DNA of 64,000 bases from Voacanga thouarsii (GCA_026120185.1 JANUWF010002342.1:4035001-4099000), one strand, 5' to 3'; counted from the stretch's first letter, positions 34,311 through 47,256 are shown. Numbers and translations are program-made. The notes: generated by a model not told the origin, from the sequence alone.

Positions 34311-37300
34311 CTAGGTAAGTCCATAGGTGCCCACCCCTATGGCGTCTAAGTGTCTCTTGAAGACTCTCTCAGCCAAAGGCTTGGTGAATGGGTCTGCTAG
34401 ATTGTTTTCTGAGGTAATATGCTCCACCATGACTTTCCGTCTCTGGATGAAATCCCGGATCAGGTGGTACTTCCTCTCGATGTGTTTCCCCTTCTTGTGG
34501 TTCCGAGGCTCCTTAGATTGTGACACTGCTCCAGTGTTGTCACAATACATCACAACCGGCCTATCCATATGTGGTACGACTCCAAGTTCTGAAAGAAATT
34601 TTCGGAGCCAGACTGCTTCCTTGGACGTCTCTGAAGCTGCCACATACTCAGCTTCCATGGTTGAGTCAGCAATACAAGATTGCTTGATACTCCTCCATGA
34701 AATTGCTCCTCCAGACAAGGTGAAGACATATCCACTAGTGGATTTTCTCTCATCCTTATCCGCTCGGAAGTACGAGTACGTGTATCCTGTAGGAACCAAA
34801 TCATCGGCCACTGTAAACCGAGCATATAATCTCTCGTTCCCTTGAGGCACTTGAGAATATGCTTTACTGACTTGCCAATGAACCTCCACTGGGTTTGAGC
34901 GATATCTGCTAACTAAGCCCACGGCAAAGCGGATATACGGCCTAGTACACGACATGGCGTACATGAGACTTCCCACTGCCGAAGCGTAGGGTATCCTACT
35001 CATTCTGTCCTTTTCTTCTTGAGACTTAGGACAGTCCTTCGAAGAAAATGGCAACCCATGTCTGCAAGGGATTAGAGCTCCCTTGCATGAGTCCATACTG
35101 TACTTGGCCAGCTTCTTGTCAATGTATGTCGCTTGGGATAATCCTAACATTCTCTGCTTCCTATTTCTAAGAAGCCTAATCCCGAGAATGTAGCTGGCTT
35201 CTCCCAAGTCCTTCATACTGAATTGACTAGACAGCCAAACTTTTGTAGATGACAACGTCCCTACATCATTTCCAATGAGTAGAATGTCATCCATATACAG
35301 GACAAGAAAAACCACATTGATGCCTTCAAGTTTCCTGTACACGCATGGTTCATCTTCGTTTTGAATAAAACCATAAGACTTTACAGTCTCATCAAAACGA
35401 ATGTTCCATGCTCTTGATGCTGCTTAAGTCCATAAATGGACTTCTTAAGCTTGCAAACTATGTGTTCCTGGCCTTCGACAATGAAGCCTTCCGGTTGGGA
35501 CATATAGATGTCTTCGCTAAGATGGCCATTTAAGAATGCCGTCTTGACATCCATTTGCCATATCTCGTAGTCATAGTGACAGGCGATGGCAAGGAGGATG
35601 CGAATGGATTTAAGCATGGCTACTGGGGAAAAGGTTTCCTCATAGTCGATACCCTCTTTCTGAGTATACCCTTTTGCCACAAGCCTAGCTTTGAAGGTTT
35701 CCACCTTCCCATCCGCTCCTCTCTTCCTCTTGTATACCCACTTGCACCCAATGGGTTTTATCCCTTCAGGTGAAGCTACAAGATCCCAAACCTGATTGAG
35801 GTACATAGACTCAATCTCGGCTTTCATTGCTTCATGCCACAGATTTGCATCGGCATCAGCAATAGCCTCCTCGTACCTAGCGGGGTCTTGTTCCTGATGG
35901 TCGGAAACCAGCTCAAAGGCTTCTCCAGTCCATCTATCCGGAACCCTAGACACTCTCCCACTACGACGAGGCTCCATTTGTACAGGTTCTTGAGGCTGTG
36001 CCTCTTCTTGTTCCAAAATCGGGTCAGTAGAAGTTGATTTCATAGATAACTTCTCCTGAAGTTCTAACCTCGTTGAACCTTTAGTGGAAGTACTTTGATC
36101 ATCTTCCAAGTATCTAGCATTGGTACTGACTAGTACCTTCTGCTCCTTAGGATGATAAAAATAGCCTCCTTTTGTCCCTTTTAGATACATAACAAAATAG
36201 CATAATTCTGATCTTGGTTCCAACTTATCTCCCTTGATCAGTACATAAGATGGACACCCCTAAATCCTGAGATGATTCAGACTTGGCTTACGCCCAGTCC
36301 ACATCTCATAGGGAGTCCTAGGTACTGACTTGGAAGGCACCAAGTTCAGAATATATGCCGCTGTTTCCAGGGCATATCCCCAAAAGGACACTGGAAGAGT
36401 AGCATGAGACATCATGCTTCGGACCATCTCCATCAACGTCCTGTTCCTTCTCTCAGCTACTCCGTTCTGCTGGGGGGTTCCCGGCGCAGAGAGTTGGGAT
36501 ACTATCCCATGATGTACCATGTAGTCCTTGAATTCACCTAGGAGGTACTCTCCACCACGATTCGATCGTAAGGTTTTGATTAATTTACTGTCCGACGCTC
36601 CACTTCGACCTTAAACTCTTTGAACTTGTCAAAAGAGTCAGACTTGCGTCTCATCAGGTAAATGTAACCATACCTCGTACAATCATCCGTAAACGTGATG
36701 AAGTACTCAAAACCTCCCCTAGCTGGTGTAGACAATGGACCGCACACATCAGTGTGAACAAGACTCAACACCTCCTTGGCTCTATCCGCCTTTGGTGTAA
36801 AAGACCTTTTGGTCATTTTTCCCATCGAGCAAGATTTACACTCGAGGCCAACTTTCCAATCTCAATGAGCCCAAAGGCCCATCATGGATTAGCCTACGAA
36901 TCCTGGTTGAGTTAATATAACCCAACCTCGGGTGCCAAAAGTATGAATCATTGATATTGGTCTTTCTCTTCTTAGTTAAAGGTTCGGACAGAGCGTTATT
37001 TGATTGGTTGTTAATAGGGTTTAAAAAGAACAAATTTCCATACATGTGCCCAGTACATAAAATTTCTCCATCTCTCTCGATAGAAATACCGGAATGGAAA
37101 GATACGAGAATATCCTTGATTAATAAGTTTTGTAATCGAAATCAAATTCGACGAAAACCAGGTACATATAAAATGTCTTTTAAAACCACTATCTTATTAC
37201 AATAAAAAATAAGATCCAGACTCTCCCACTTGCAAGGGCCCGGACTTGTGCTCCATTACCCACTCGAAGCCCATGTTCGCCCTTCTTGAGTCTTCTTATC

Positions 37301-37419
37301 TTCCTAAACCCCCGCAAGGAGTTACGGATATGATCGGTGGCTCCTGAATCAACAATCCAAGTGGAAGTTGATCCTACCATTGATATGGACTCTAGATAGT
37401 AAACATTACCTGTGGGGTT
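34311..37419 (-). pseudogene. Copia pol (protease-integrase-RT-RNase H)
   Basis: Minus strand: protease STWIVDSGATDHI (~37360); GAG-pre-integrase FWHPRLGYI (~36930); integrase SLVHTDVCGPLS (first Asp present), then [10 protein letters not shown] near 36565 with Asn where the second catalytic Asp is usual, and [10 protein letters not shown] (Glu present); RT CKWVYKRKRGADGKVETFKA, ARLVAKGYTQKEGIDYEETF, QMDVKTAFLNGHL, VLYMDDILLIGND; RNase H with DSTMEAEYVAASETSKEAVW, MYCDNTGAV and ITSENNLADPFTKPLAERVF. Frames break near 37050, 36830, 36540, 36240 and 35390. The last block (35342-34311) is a clean 343-codon frame. Confidence 0.9.
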
Positions 37420-38206
37420 TTTCTTGGCTCGAAGATCTGGACACTCCTTTTCCAGTGTCCCTTCTTTCCACACTTGAAGCACTTGCCCTTTGGTTTGTCC
37501 TTGGTGGTTCTTGGGCTGCTGCATTCCCCTTCTTCCTCTTGAACTTTTTGGGCTTAGGCCCAGTTCTTAAAGAAGAGGCCTTAGCAATCATGGCCTTAGA
37601 CTGTGGCTTCATGACCTTCTCCGCCATCTGGAGCTCCTTCATCATTTCAGTCAAACTCATGTTCAACTTGTTCATGTTATAGTTTAACTTGAACTGAGTG
37701 AAAGAGCCCGGTAGAGATTCGAGAACCATGTCCACTTGGCTCTCGGGGTCAATGACAGCCCCTAAGATTTCTGCCTCCACGAAAGCAGCAATCATCTTGA
37801 GCATATGCTCTCGGATCGATGCTCCCTCGGCCATCTTAGTGTTTACAATTGTTCGAAGAGCCTCTCGCCTTGCGGGCCGGCTCTTGTCCGCGAACATAGT
37901 TGCCAACGATTGACTTATGTCATATGCGAAGCCATGTGCTCGTGTTTTGGTCGGAGCACATTAGACATGGAAGCTAACATATAGCAACGTGCCATTTCGT
38001 CGACTTTCTTCCATGCCTTTTCAGCCTCTCGCTCTTCGACGGTGGAACCTTCCCAGATAACGAGGCGAGGTTTCGTAAAGGACATACTTATACTCCTCGG
38101 CTGTGAGTATTATGTCCAGGTTCCTTTTCCAGTCCACATAGTTTGGATCCGTTAACTTATTTTCCCTGAGAATAACGGCCAATGGACTAAAAGAACTTCC
38201 CACCAT
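37420..38206 (-). pseudogene. Copia gag
   Basis: Begins MVGSSFSPLAVILRENKLTD at 38206, then DPNYVDWKRNLDIILTAEEY (gag UBN2-type start). After a frameshift near 38040 and another near 37910 it continues TIVNTKMAEGASIREHMLKM, LGAVIDPESQVDMVLESLP and MNKLNMSLTEMMKELQMAEK. The CCHC zinc knuckle (CFKCGKKGHW...C) at about 37440-37485 is split by a 1-nt frameshift. The ATG at 38206 is the only good start after the leader. Confidence 0.85.
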
Positions 38207-39986
38207 TTCTGAAAATCAAAAATAAAAGAAAGAAATTAGTTTGTGAAAACAAAATGAAATTTGTGCACTGAAAATAATTTGGCTCTTAGGAAAACTGACA
38301 TAGCTTCTTGGGAAGATTAACAGTTTCCTAAGCTAAGTGTATTAACCACCACAAATTAATTTCCCTTCTAGGTAATGGTCTAGAGAATAACTCCATCGTG
38401 GGATGGCCGTTTCCTCTCATTTCCTATGGACATACCTCGCACTATAACCTCCAACGTGGGCTGGCCGATCATAGTACGTGCCCCGGGTTATTAATTACAT
38501 CTTTCAATTAGATCTAGATCCTTGTGGTATCCTCATCCTATACGGGTTCACTCCCAGGGTGACGCGAGGGGATCCACGATCTCTAATGAGGACCGTGATG
38601 GAAGCCGTGGGGCCGTTGGAACCCCTCTCCCACTTAGTCTTTTAAAATAAAGGTTTCCTGGAAAATATCCTTTTGAAAATTCCATTAAGTTTTTCTTAAC
38701 TCAAAAATAAAATATCTAAATCCAATAAAATCTCTATGTCAAGACTTATATCCTTTGAGAGATTTCCTCCATGGACTAATTTTATATAAGTTAAAACTTA
38801 ATGATTTCAAAAATTTCCAATTAAAACTTAGAGACTTTGGTCTCAAGTTTATTTGACAAAATCATTTTTCTAGTCCAAAACAAAACAAAATGGCTCTCCA
38901 TTTTAATTTACAAAAATATCTAAATCCAATATATTTTCTATGTCAAGGATTAAATCCTTTGAGAAAATATTTAAGGATTAATTTTTGTACCAATTAAAAT
39001 AACCATTTAGTTTTTAAAGAAAAATATTTTTTCTTGCCAAAACAAAAGGTTCCCAAAGACTTTGGTCTTTGAGAAAAGCACACATAGGTACATAAAAAAA
39101 TAGCATGCTAGAAAACAATAAACGTTTTCATGCTTTTCTATTTTTTAAACCTAAGTGCCCAAATAATAGAATTAAACACATTAATTAATTAATTAATGAT
39201 CTTGTTTAATCCTAAAATCCCTTACTAATATTTTTCATGCAAATATATTCCAAGAATATAAATATTGCAAAAATATTAACTTCGCCTGGTATGGGACCCA
39301 AAACGAAAAAGGAAAAAAAAATTAAAAAAAAATTTAACTGGAGGTCCACTGCACCGGCCGCACCGGATCCGGGCCCATTTGGCCTGTGGTCCACTGCGGC
39401 CGCTGTGCACCGCGCGCACCAGATCAGGCGCTGCCTCAACCTGCAAAACCGCTCCGCTCCGCTCCGTGACCCGCACCGAATCCGCCCGCTTTGCTCCGCC
39501 CGCGCAATTGCATTTCAATTCTGTAATTTTCATCGGCTCAATTTGCTACAGTAGCGGCTCGGCTCACGCGGCTCAGAAGACGCGGCTCGTGAAACAGAAA
39601 CATTGCGGCTCGGCTTAATCGGCTCGGCTCGGCTCCGCGGCTTAGGAACAGTGCATCTTCTTCGTTTTTCTTTCTTTCCGCGCGAAAATTTGCAGAACTT
39701 CTTTTCGTCATATTTTGCTCAAAATTTTGGCTTCTTTGGACATTTTTACTTATAAAAACTCATCCAAAACATAACCACAACCGCCTATACCCATTAAAAT
39801 TGGGTTTACACGATTAAAACACCAAAGCCAAAAAATTTACAGTAGCTCCTATGCTTCACGGTGAAGCTTACAAAACCATCTATCCCATACCAAAACAGCG
39901 AAGGATCACAGGTATAATCATCTTCTCCATTTTATTAACTACCATGCTCCCTATATTGATCAAAACCAATGGCTCTGATACCACTT
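38207..39986 (-). other. 5' leader of the 9.8-kb copia, with a GC-rich block
   Basis: Untranslated region between primer-binding site (39971-39985) and gag. About 39340-39650 is strongly GC-rich in an AT-rich window and full of GCTCCGCTCC and CGGCTCGGCTC units. The open frames in it are compositional artefacts. The rest is AT-rich with duplicated AATATCTAAATCCAATA motifs (38710 and 38928). Confidence 0.65.
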
Positions 39987-42037
39987 TGATGGTGAATGCA
40001 GTAACAGGGAGCCATGGACGGGAAAAACAGAGACAAAATAAAAAATTAAACGCGAGCCATAAAGGCCATGCGGAAGCGTGAAGATCATACATTTGCGCTC
40101 CTTAACCCTTCTAGGTTGAGTAAGAGCGGATTGAACGGTTGGAATCGCCTCGCTTTGCACAGTTGAAGGAGCTTCCGGTTGAACACCCGCTAGCCTTCGA
40201 CTTCGTTTTGTTTGCATTAACGCTTAGCTCTCCAGCTCTCGGGATATTCCTCAGCCTAACCTCTAGTCGGTGAACACTATGGTGAAGAGGAAGGGTCTCA
40301 ATTCTCCTTGGTTCGTTCGCTATTGGTTAGCAAAGAACAAGGGAAAAACAAGAAGAAGGAGAGAACCTTTTTGAGAGAGAGAGAGAGAGAGACTCACGTG
40401 AGTCTTTGCTTGGGAAAAAAAAAATAATTAGGGTTTTTTTCCTTTTCAAAAGAATTGTTTATATTTAGCCAAAATTAGGTCTCTCAATCTCTGATAAACA
40501 TATCCCCGGGATTTCAAAATACCCGGATGTTATCTTGAGAAACAGTTTGGCCTAACCTTAAACTCCTCTTAACCGTATTTGGAAAAAACCCTAAGGTCCA
40601 AGCTATTGGGCCAGATAAATATTTATTATTTTTCTTGGACCCAAAAGGCCCAAAATAATAAATATTAATTATTTATTTTCTGGGCTTACATAAGTAACCC
40701 AATAAATAATTAATGAGCCTAAATGAACCATAATAATTAATCTTTAATTATTTATTTCTTGGGCCTACATAAATAACCCAATAAATAATTAAACATTAAT
40801 TATTTCCCCTAGTTTAAGCCCAGGTTAATTTCTTAATTATTCATACTGGACCTAGGCCATGAATAATTAATTAACCAAATAAACTAGATAATTAATTTCT
40901 CTCAACTCCTATTTTATTTATTTATTTATTTATTTTATTCCAGTCCAATAATAAATTAGACTTCCTAAATAAAATAAAATAAAACAAAATAAAATAAAAT
41001 CCTCTTCAACTGAGACCAATTCCTCAACCCAAAAAATAGTTAGGACTTACGGGCTATCCCGAGGACCAAAAAGACACATCGCCTTGGCTGCTAAAATGAC
41101 CAAAATATCCCTGCTATATAAATAGCTGTATTTTGCATTTTAAATATTTCATAATATCACCATAAGGAAATATTGACCCCAAGGACAATGCTGCATTCGC
41201 AAAGTCTCCGACCTATAGGTGAAATGACTAAAATACCCCTCTACACATCGCCGTACGTTTAGAGAGGAAGAAGTGTACTAACACCCCTCTAAATGACATC
41301 TACCATCCTTAGGCTTCTAGTCCAATGATCCACGACTTCCTGGAGTGTTTCCGCTTTCCAAGGGAGCTACCCTAAAGCAAACATCCAAGTCATGTTTCCC
41401 AGGGCCCTGGATAATTTAGACCATTCGGACAACCACAAGGGGCGATATAGTGCAGAAACTATCTTGTATAAGTCTGTCTTAACTGACTAGTCACACATAC
41501 CCTACATGCAAGTATATTGGCCCTATGATAGAACCTCAACTACAGCAAATCAAAGTATATGCTTCCAGCTTCGCTAGACCACCAACTCATACTCAAGTCG
41601 TAGAGTACTAGTCCACGTTGTAGCGGTAGTAGTCTAGGTTTCTACCATATAGTACTTTGAGAAACCACTACTACAGGTCCTGTTCTACGTATTTGAAATA
41701 CGCTTATGTCATGAAGTGAGTGGACTATCCACTGGCTAAAGGTAAGCCATTCCCCATTTGGAATTCATAACATAATAACCTAAACATGATAAGGTTCCTA
41801 GTCTCATCAATAGGTTAAGAACAAATGTTTATGTGTTAAATAACCCGTGATCCATACCTTATTGTGAAAGACCACCATTCACATGGATCGCTTATTTAAA
41901 CACAATGGGTCTGTTCCAAACGAAAATCGTGCACAAACAAAAAGTAAATTCACAAACAATTTCTGAAAATAAATTCTTTTATTAAATAATTCGATTTTAC
42001 ATCAGAAACCTAGTCTAAGAGGGCATACAATCCAACA
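39987..42037 (-). repeat. 5' LTR of the 9.8-kb copia
   Basis: Partner of 32234-34288. It shares the LTR-borne ORF (40217 downward, MQTKRSRRLAGVQPEA) and differs by small changes, for example shorter (TTTA)n and CACAATGGGTCTGTTCC versus CACAATGGAGTGCTATTCC near 41905. Confidence 0.9.
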
Positions 42038-42800
42038 GAAGAAGAAGGCAGACAAAGACATCAGAAGCATTCTCAAGCAAATTTCCTTATTTTACTGTCT
42101 TTTTGGGCTTTTCTAGCTTAGATTTGTTTTACTTTTAGTCATTTAATTCGTGTTCCATTACTTCACTGCAGTTCCCTCAGTGTTGGAGGAAAATTTGCTT
42201 GTACCTTTGACATGCTTCACATCCCGAAGCTATAAAAGATCTCTTTTGGTTTCATTGCCTGAGATTCTTTTATTATTGTGATAGATAAGTTTATTGAGTG
42301 TTAGCCGACCTATACTAAAGTTTTGGAATTTTTTTTGCCGAATAACACAATTTTCAGTCTATCGAACGGCTGTGATTTTTGAGTGGCAACACTTTTTGTT
42401 GTCAAGAATGGGATCACTCTGAGGTGAGCCCACTTAATCACTTCATGCAACTACGCTCTGGAAAAATTACCCCAAATATGGGATTTGGCAGTGATGCTAT
42501 GGTAGGTCAGTATGATAATATTGAATAATCTTTGGCTAGTACTAACTCGAATGCTCACCAAACTTCCCTTTCTACGATTTAAAGTAGTTTGATGAAAGCT
42601 CAAGGGAGCTAATGCAAAGTTTGGTTCAGCAATTTGCCGTGGTATTTAAGTTAATGTTGTTGAAGGAACTTCATGCATTAACGGAGCACAGGATGAGTTT
42701 TCTAATAGTTACAACACCATCTACAAAAGCCAGCATAGTTCCTCAGCATTTACATTTTAGGAAAATAACTATTGCCTGCAGAGAACCGGGCCATTATCCA
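42038..42800 (+). mobile_element. Gypsy-like LTR copy A', 3' piece, plus gag start
   Basis: Continues the LTR cut at 32233 and ends GAGTGGCAACA at 42391. Then follow MQLRSGKITPNMGFG (from ~42448) and MQSLVQQFAVVFKLMLLKEL (42612), the same gag start as in copy A. Homology to copy A stops abruptly at CCATTATCCA (42800), where the gene-capturing element begins. Confidence 0.65.
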
Positions 42801-43599
42801 TCAATTTTGTGAGAAAGGCCAAATGTGCACTTGGTTTATTGCTTTGATGGGTTTCTTTGTCCTTGTTTGTTTTTGTTCTTTTGAGTGGTAAATATTGAAC
42901 AGCTAATCTTGATGAAATTTCTCAAGTGGAACTAGATATTGCCAATTTGGTGTAGATGGCTAATGATCTTGGAGTGTATCTAAATCAACAACGTGAACAG
43001 AACTCTAAGTTCTAACAGGATACAAGCAGTCAACAACAGTCCAGTCCAACTAGCAAAGCAAAAAAGTAATATTGTGGCTTATTTTTATTCTTGTTACGGT
43101 TTCATTCGACATGAATATGCCATAAGGTTTCTCCTGTCAAGTTTTATTAGCTTTTTTTTTTTTTTTTTTAACTTAAGAGATTCTATTTCTGGTTTATGTA
43201 TTTCTCTAATTAGTTAGACTTAGCTATATGCCTCTTGCTGCTTAGAAATGGATTTAAGTTTTAACGTTGGAATATAACTTTCTTCATTTCAGTTAATTGG
43301 TTTTATGTTTTAAGTTTAGCACATAATTATATCATTTAAATGACAGATGTTGTCTTTGATGAACAATCTCATAGAGTTTTGATTTTTGAGACATTGAAAT
43401 GAGAGAGAGATTTAACATTCTTTAGCAATGTTATAAGATTTCATTGGGGGTCAAAGCAAGATATAGAAAAATGGCAATAGAATTTTGCTTAAAAAGTTCT
43501 CTGGGAATTGAATGCGAAAATCTATTGCAAAATTTACACCATTTTAACGAGTAATCTCATCCACCATGTTTGAATATATAGAAGTAGATTTTGTTTTTA

Positions 43600-44610
43600 T
43601 GCTTATGTAATTCATTTCATCCTTTGTGGTTCAAGGTTGCTAGTTTACCTGCATTTATTTCCCTTATAATTACTCCATTAGTCTTGTACAAACTCTATCC
43701 TCCTAAAACCAAGGATACACCAAATGCACCTGCATTTGCTGCAAAGAAGCTGGATTTTATAGGTCTTGTTACAAAGAATGAATGGATAATAGTTGGTACA
43801 ATTCTTATTGCGGTCTTTTTGTGGGTCTTTTGGTAGGTTCCTTAACACTTCTCTCAATTACTCCTGGTAAAGCATTTTCAAATATGACAAGCTAGTGGAT
43901 CAAGGGTGAAAAATTCTGGATAGCTATAATTTCTAAGAGCTTTGCAGTATAAAACGTTGTTAGTGATTCTTTCAACCAAAATGTAATATTTGCATTGCTT
44001 GAATTGATTGATAGCTTCTGTAGTGTAAGTAGTTTCTTGTTATAGTAAATATAAAGTGCTCTCAAAAGCGTTGGAAGATTGGATTTCTCTACGGACACTC
44101 CTTACTAAATCCTAATGCATATTCTCTTCTTCTTCTTCTTCTTTTTTTTTTTTTTTTCTCAAAGACAATCTTGGCACTCCAAGTGTTGTTGTTGCCACAC
44201 TTGGTTTATCCATTCTCTTACTACTAGCGATGCTTGATTAGGACGACTTCTAAAGTGAACAATCAACATGGGATACTTTGGCTTGGTTTGTAGTTATGGT
44301 TGGTATAGTTGGTCAATTGACAAACCTTGGCATTGCAAGATGGATGTCCAACCGTTTAGCCAAATCCCTCCAGTGTCTATCATTAAGCTGGCGTGTTGCA
44401 TTTAGTGTTCTTCAAGCTGCTTACTTCTTCATCCACTACTTTTTTGCTAGTCAAACTAGTCATATGGGAGCATTGTATTATGCATTTCTTGCTATGCACT
44501 TGGCCTTAAGGGTGCCTAGTGTATTTGAACATTGGCTTTGGCATAAGATTTTCTATATTGCAATCATTTTTAGCCATTGTAGCTTGACCATTGGCTCCCT
44601 AAACAAATAG
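43600..44610 (+). pseudogene. DiT-family plastid dicarboxylate transporter fragments, copy 1
   Basis: Two exon-like pieces. Frame 43591-43836 reads FKVASLPAFISLIITPLVLY, KLYPPKTKDTPNAPA, then VTKNEWIIVGTILIAVFLW before GTAGGT. The second (44168-44610) reads LGTPSVVVATLGLSILLLL, WDTLAWFVVMVGIVGQLTNL, SLSWRVAFSVLQAAYFFIHY and FASQTSHMGALYYAFLAMHL. These are membrane segments of the plastid inner-envelope 2-oxoglutarate/glutamate-malate translocators (DASS family). Stops at ~44238 and ~44253 break the second piece, and family identity is lost after residues MHLALRVPSV. Retention of intervening noncoding DNA says genomic, not cDNA, capture. Confidence 0.8.
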
Positions 44611-45119
44611 AAATGGAAAAGTTTTGCTCTAGTCTCTATGTTAGGTTTCCATTCTCATAGTTCAGCTGTAAAGATATTCAGATGCCTTGTTTACCTTAGT
44701 TTGCAATAATGTAACCGCAGTCTCTGAAAATTCTTTTGTCAAATTGTGATACTAAAAGTTCCAACTCTGTCATTGTTATGTGTTTATAATATAATGTAAA
44801 TAAGCATTCATTAACAGAAGCCATCATGTTAAAGTGAACATACTCAATGAATTTGCATAAAGAATAGTATTCTCGGTCAATAATCATGTTACATATCCTA
44901 AGGATTAGTAATCCTTGAAGACTTTCCTGACTTATTTCAGAATCACAAACAAAACTACAGTGAAAGGCCCTTAGCTAGAAATTGTGGGAATAAAGCCCTT
45001 AGAAAAGGCTATTGGTCCTTCAAACCTAATAGGCTTGAAGCATAATAAAGTGCCCCAGAATATAGTGGTGCCATTGCTGGCTCCACCTTCATGTTCATCA
45101 CCCTTGTCTTCATACATAC

Positions 45120-45200
45120 CTTTAGATCTCTATGAAGGACATGATTAGAATGAAGGTAGTCTAGAGCCAGCAATGGCTGAGTCAACCATTTACAAAGCTT
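45120..45200 (-). pseudogene. NEK-type kinase exon fragment, copy 1
   Basis: An 81-bp exon (27 codons) on the minus strand: [20 protein letters not shown] then VLHRDLK. It includes the HRD catalytic-loop start of plant NIMA-related kinases. It is preceded by a TTTGCAG acceptor and followed by a GTATGT donor, so the piece was copied as genomic DNA. No other kinase exon is seen. Confidence 0.75.
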
Positions 45201-46303
45201 CTGCAAATGGAGAAGTGGTAGTTTAGTGGAAGTAATATTAATGCCTCAAATTGCTATGCTAGTGATAATATACATTCCTTATCTGTTCAAGGAAAAAATG
45301 TTTTCCTCTATAGCTTTTCTAACCATAGCAGCCCTGACAATACTATAGAATATTGAGGTTAGAAAATATAAATTCTCACTTAATATGAGCAACCAAATTG
45401 CATGTCCACAGCAGCAGCAATTAAGAATAAGCAGATTAGTTTCAAAAAAAAAATCAAGAATTGTGGAAATCTCCCCATTATTACTCCAAAACCTCGCAGT
45501 TTTCCAACAATCAAAACAAGCTCATCAATGCAATTGCCTAAAAATCTCCATAAACTATTTGCAATTGAATTCAAAGCCAAAGGCCACATTATTTCCAGAA
45601 TTATAAAAAAACAGAGAAATTATGATGCAGAGTATGAGAAAATAACAATAGATTTGAATACAAAATCATTTGTCAAATATATATTTTTATATATAATATA
45701 GGTATTATGAACAGTAACTTACATAAACAAGAGCAAAATGGGATACGAAAGAGATTATCTATGGGAAAATGATTGACGAAGACGACTCAATGAGGCTGTT
45801 GGGAATTCTGCTATAGAGGCCAAGCTGCTGTTTCGATTTAAACGACTCACCGATGATGACATCTAAGCGGGCTTTCTCGGTTGAGTGGAATGAATGAATT
45901 TCATAGGTTAGATCTATTGTTATGTTGGTTGGACTATGTACAACAGCAATCGTCACGATGACGACAGATTGGAGGATGAACAGAAAGTAGAGAAGGGGGA
46001 AAGTCCGGAGTAGCCACGAGAGGTATAGACTTGATATGGGCAAGAGGTAAAGACCCAGAGGAGGGTGGGATGGAGAGAGAGAGTGAAATTTGATTGTGAT
46101 CGTATGTGATAGTGGTAAAATGGAAAATTTTGTAACTATGGTTAACCACGGTGGATGGAAAAAATGAGCAAAATAAGAAAATTGAGGAAATTAGAATTTG
46201 AGAATATTTTAATGACAATGGATAGGTGTCGTGCTTTGGTAGTGTCTGGACCCACCTAGTCCATAGATGGGGCTGTGGACTAGGTCCACCTAAGAATTTC
46301 CCC

Positions 46304-47256
46304 TGTAAATGTGTTGTCTATACAGACTTTTTTTTTTAGGTTGTTCTAGAATTCTTTTATTATGTCTTTTTACTGTTATCTGGCCACACAATTAGCCTTA
46401 CCACATTAATTTTATCTTTCATCTACCGTTGTTTATTCTTGCTATATGCAAATATATCCGATGGTGAGAAAATATTCCCACTCCTTGGGCTATTATGGAT
46501 CCTTCAAATGTGGCTCTATTAGTACCTTCCTATATTTGGTCTGTTTAAGCTGGATGAGGCCGCTAGAGATTTAACCCCAAAGATCGTGACTGGCTACATT
46601 CTTTGCACTATTCCTGGCCATGTGAGTACAGTTAATATAATTGAAATAGCTAAAGAAAGTGAAAGTGCATCTTTTCTTTGTCACACAAGAGACTGGTCAC
46701 CAACCTACCGAGGACCGACCCCTACAATTCAAAATTATATGGTCCAGACTAGGTGAGATTACAGCCAGCCAGTAGTAATTATGAAGTGCTACAGAAAGTA
46801 TGGGGCACCATATTGGTGGCTCGAGAATTATTAAGTAGAACTCGTCCCGCAGTTCGCTATAGCAAAGTGTCTTCATATCCATGTATCCCTTATTTTTTTG
46901 CTTGTCAATTCAGCCTAGCCCAAGACATTCCAGCCGACCCTCAGCATAAAACTACTTTTGCCAATTGATTGTATTTGTTCGATACTCAGCTAGCCTTGAG
47001 GATTAACCGAACTCAAGAATAGCTAGATAAATTCTTTTTCCAAGCATTCCATCCCTGTACTAAAATCACTAAGTGGTTTTAAATTTGGTGGGGAAAAACA
47101 ACTCAGTTCTATTTTCGGTTACCCTTAGACACCCTTACTGTCAAAATTTAGAGCAATAGCCAATGAAGATGAAGAATGCGACATCATTAGATTAGTTGAA
47201 TAGGAGTCATCGCCAAAATCGCCGTCTAAGACCAAGCCAAATTCTTTTGGTACTTG
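46304..47256. other. Spacer between inverted copies, left of the solo LTR
   Basis: Decayed sequence, no product recognised. It may be internal sequence of the gypsy-like element whose LTRs are at 31948-42391 and 54536-55231. The short open frames here are not supported. Confidence 0.4.

Larger units (their letters stand above)
32234..42037 (-). mobile_element. Complete-structure Ty1/copia retrotransposon, 9.8 kb
   Basis: LTRs 39987-42037 (5' on the minus strand, 2051 bp) and 32234-34288 (3', 2055 bp) start TGTTGGATTG and end CACCATCA. By eye they differ at only a few percent of positions. The 5' LTR is followed on the minus strand by AAGTGGTATCAGAGCC (initiator-Met primer site), and the 3' LTR is preceded by GCAAGTGTGAGAT. 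Order gag-PR-INT-RT-RH is copia. It is inserted in a GAA-rich stretch of a gypsy-like LTR (flanks GACGAAGAA and GAAGAAGGC); the 5-bp TSD is blurred by this repeat. Coding frames carry several frameshifts, so it is not autonomous now. Confidence 0.9.
42801..46303 (+). mobile_element. Gene-capturing DNA element, copy 1 (one end missing)
   Basis: Inverted partner of 49261-53615. It contains in order a fragment with ANDLGVYLNQQREQNS (~42960-43010), DiT-transporter pieces (43600-43836, 44168-44610), a NEK exon on the opposite strand (45120-45200), and a terminal repeat (about 45470-46303) ending CCTAAGAATTTCCCC. The other terminal repeat (the 52770-53615 side of copy 2) is absent, cut at the junction with gypsy gag at 42800. 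Confidence 0.7.

Noticed and set aside
34327..34845. 172-codon plus-strand frame
   Set aside because: Antisense of copia RNase H/RT coding sequence, which is strongly conserved on the minus strand.
39237..39618. Overlapping long frames on both strands
   Set aside because: Product of the GC-rich GCTCC repeats in the copia leader; no protein family pattern.
45385..45701. Frames within the terminal repeat of the gene-capturing element
   Set aside because: They differ between the copies and lack codon-level conservation; the sequence is inverted-repeat noncoding DNA.
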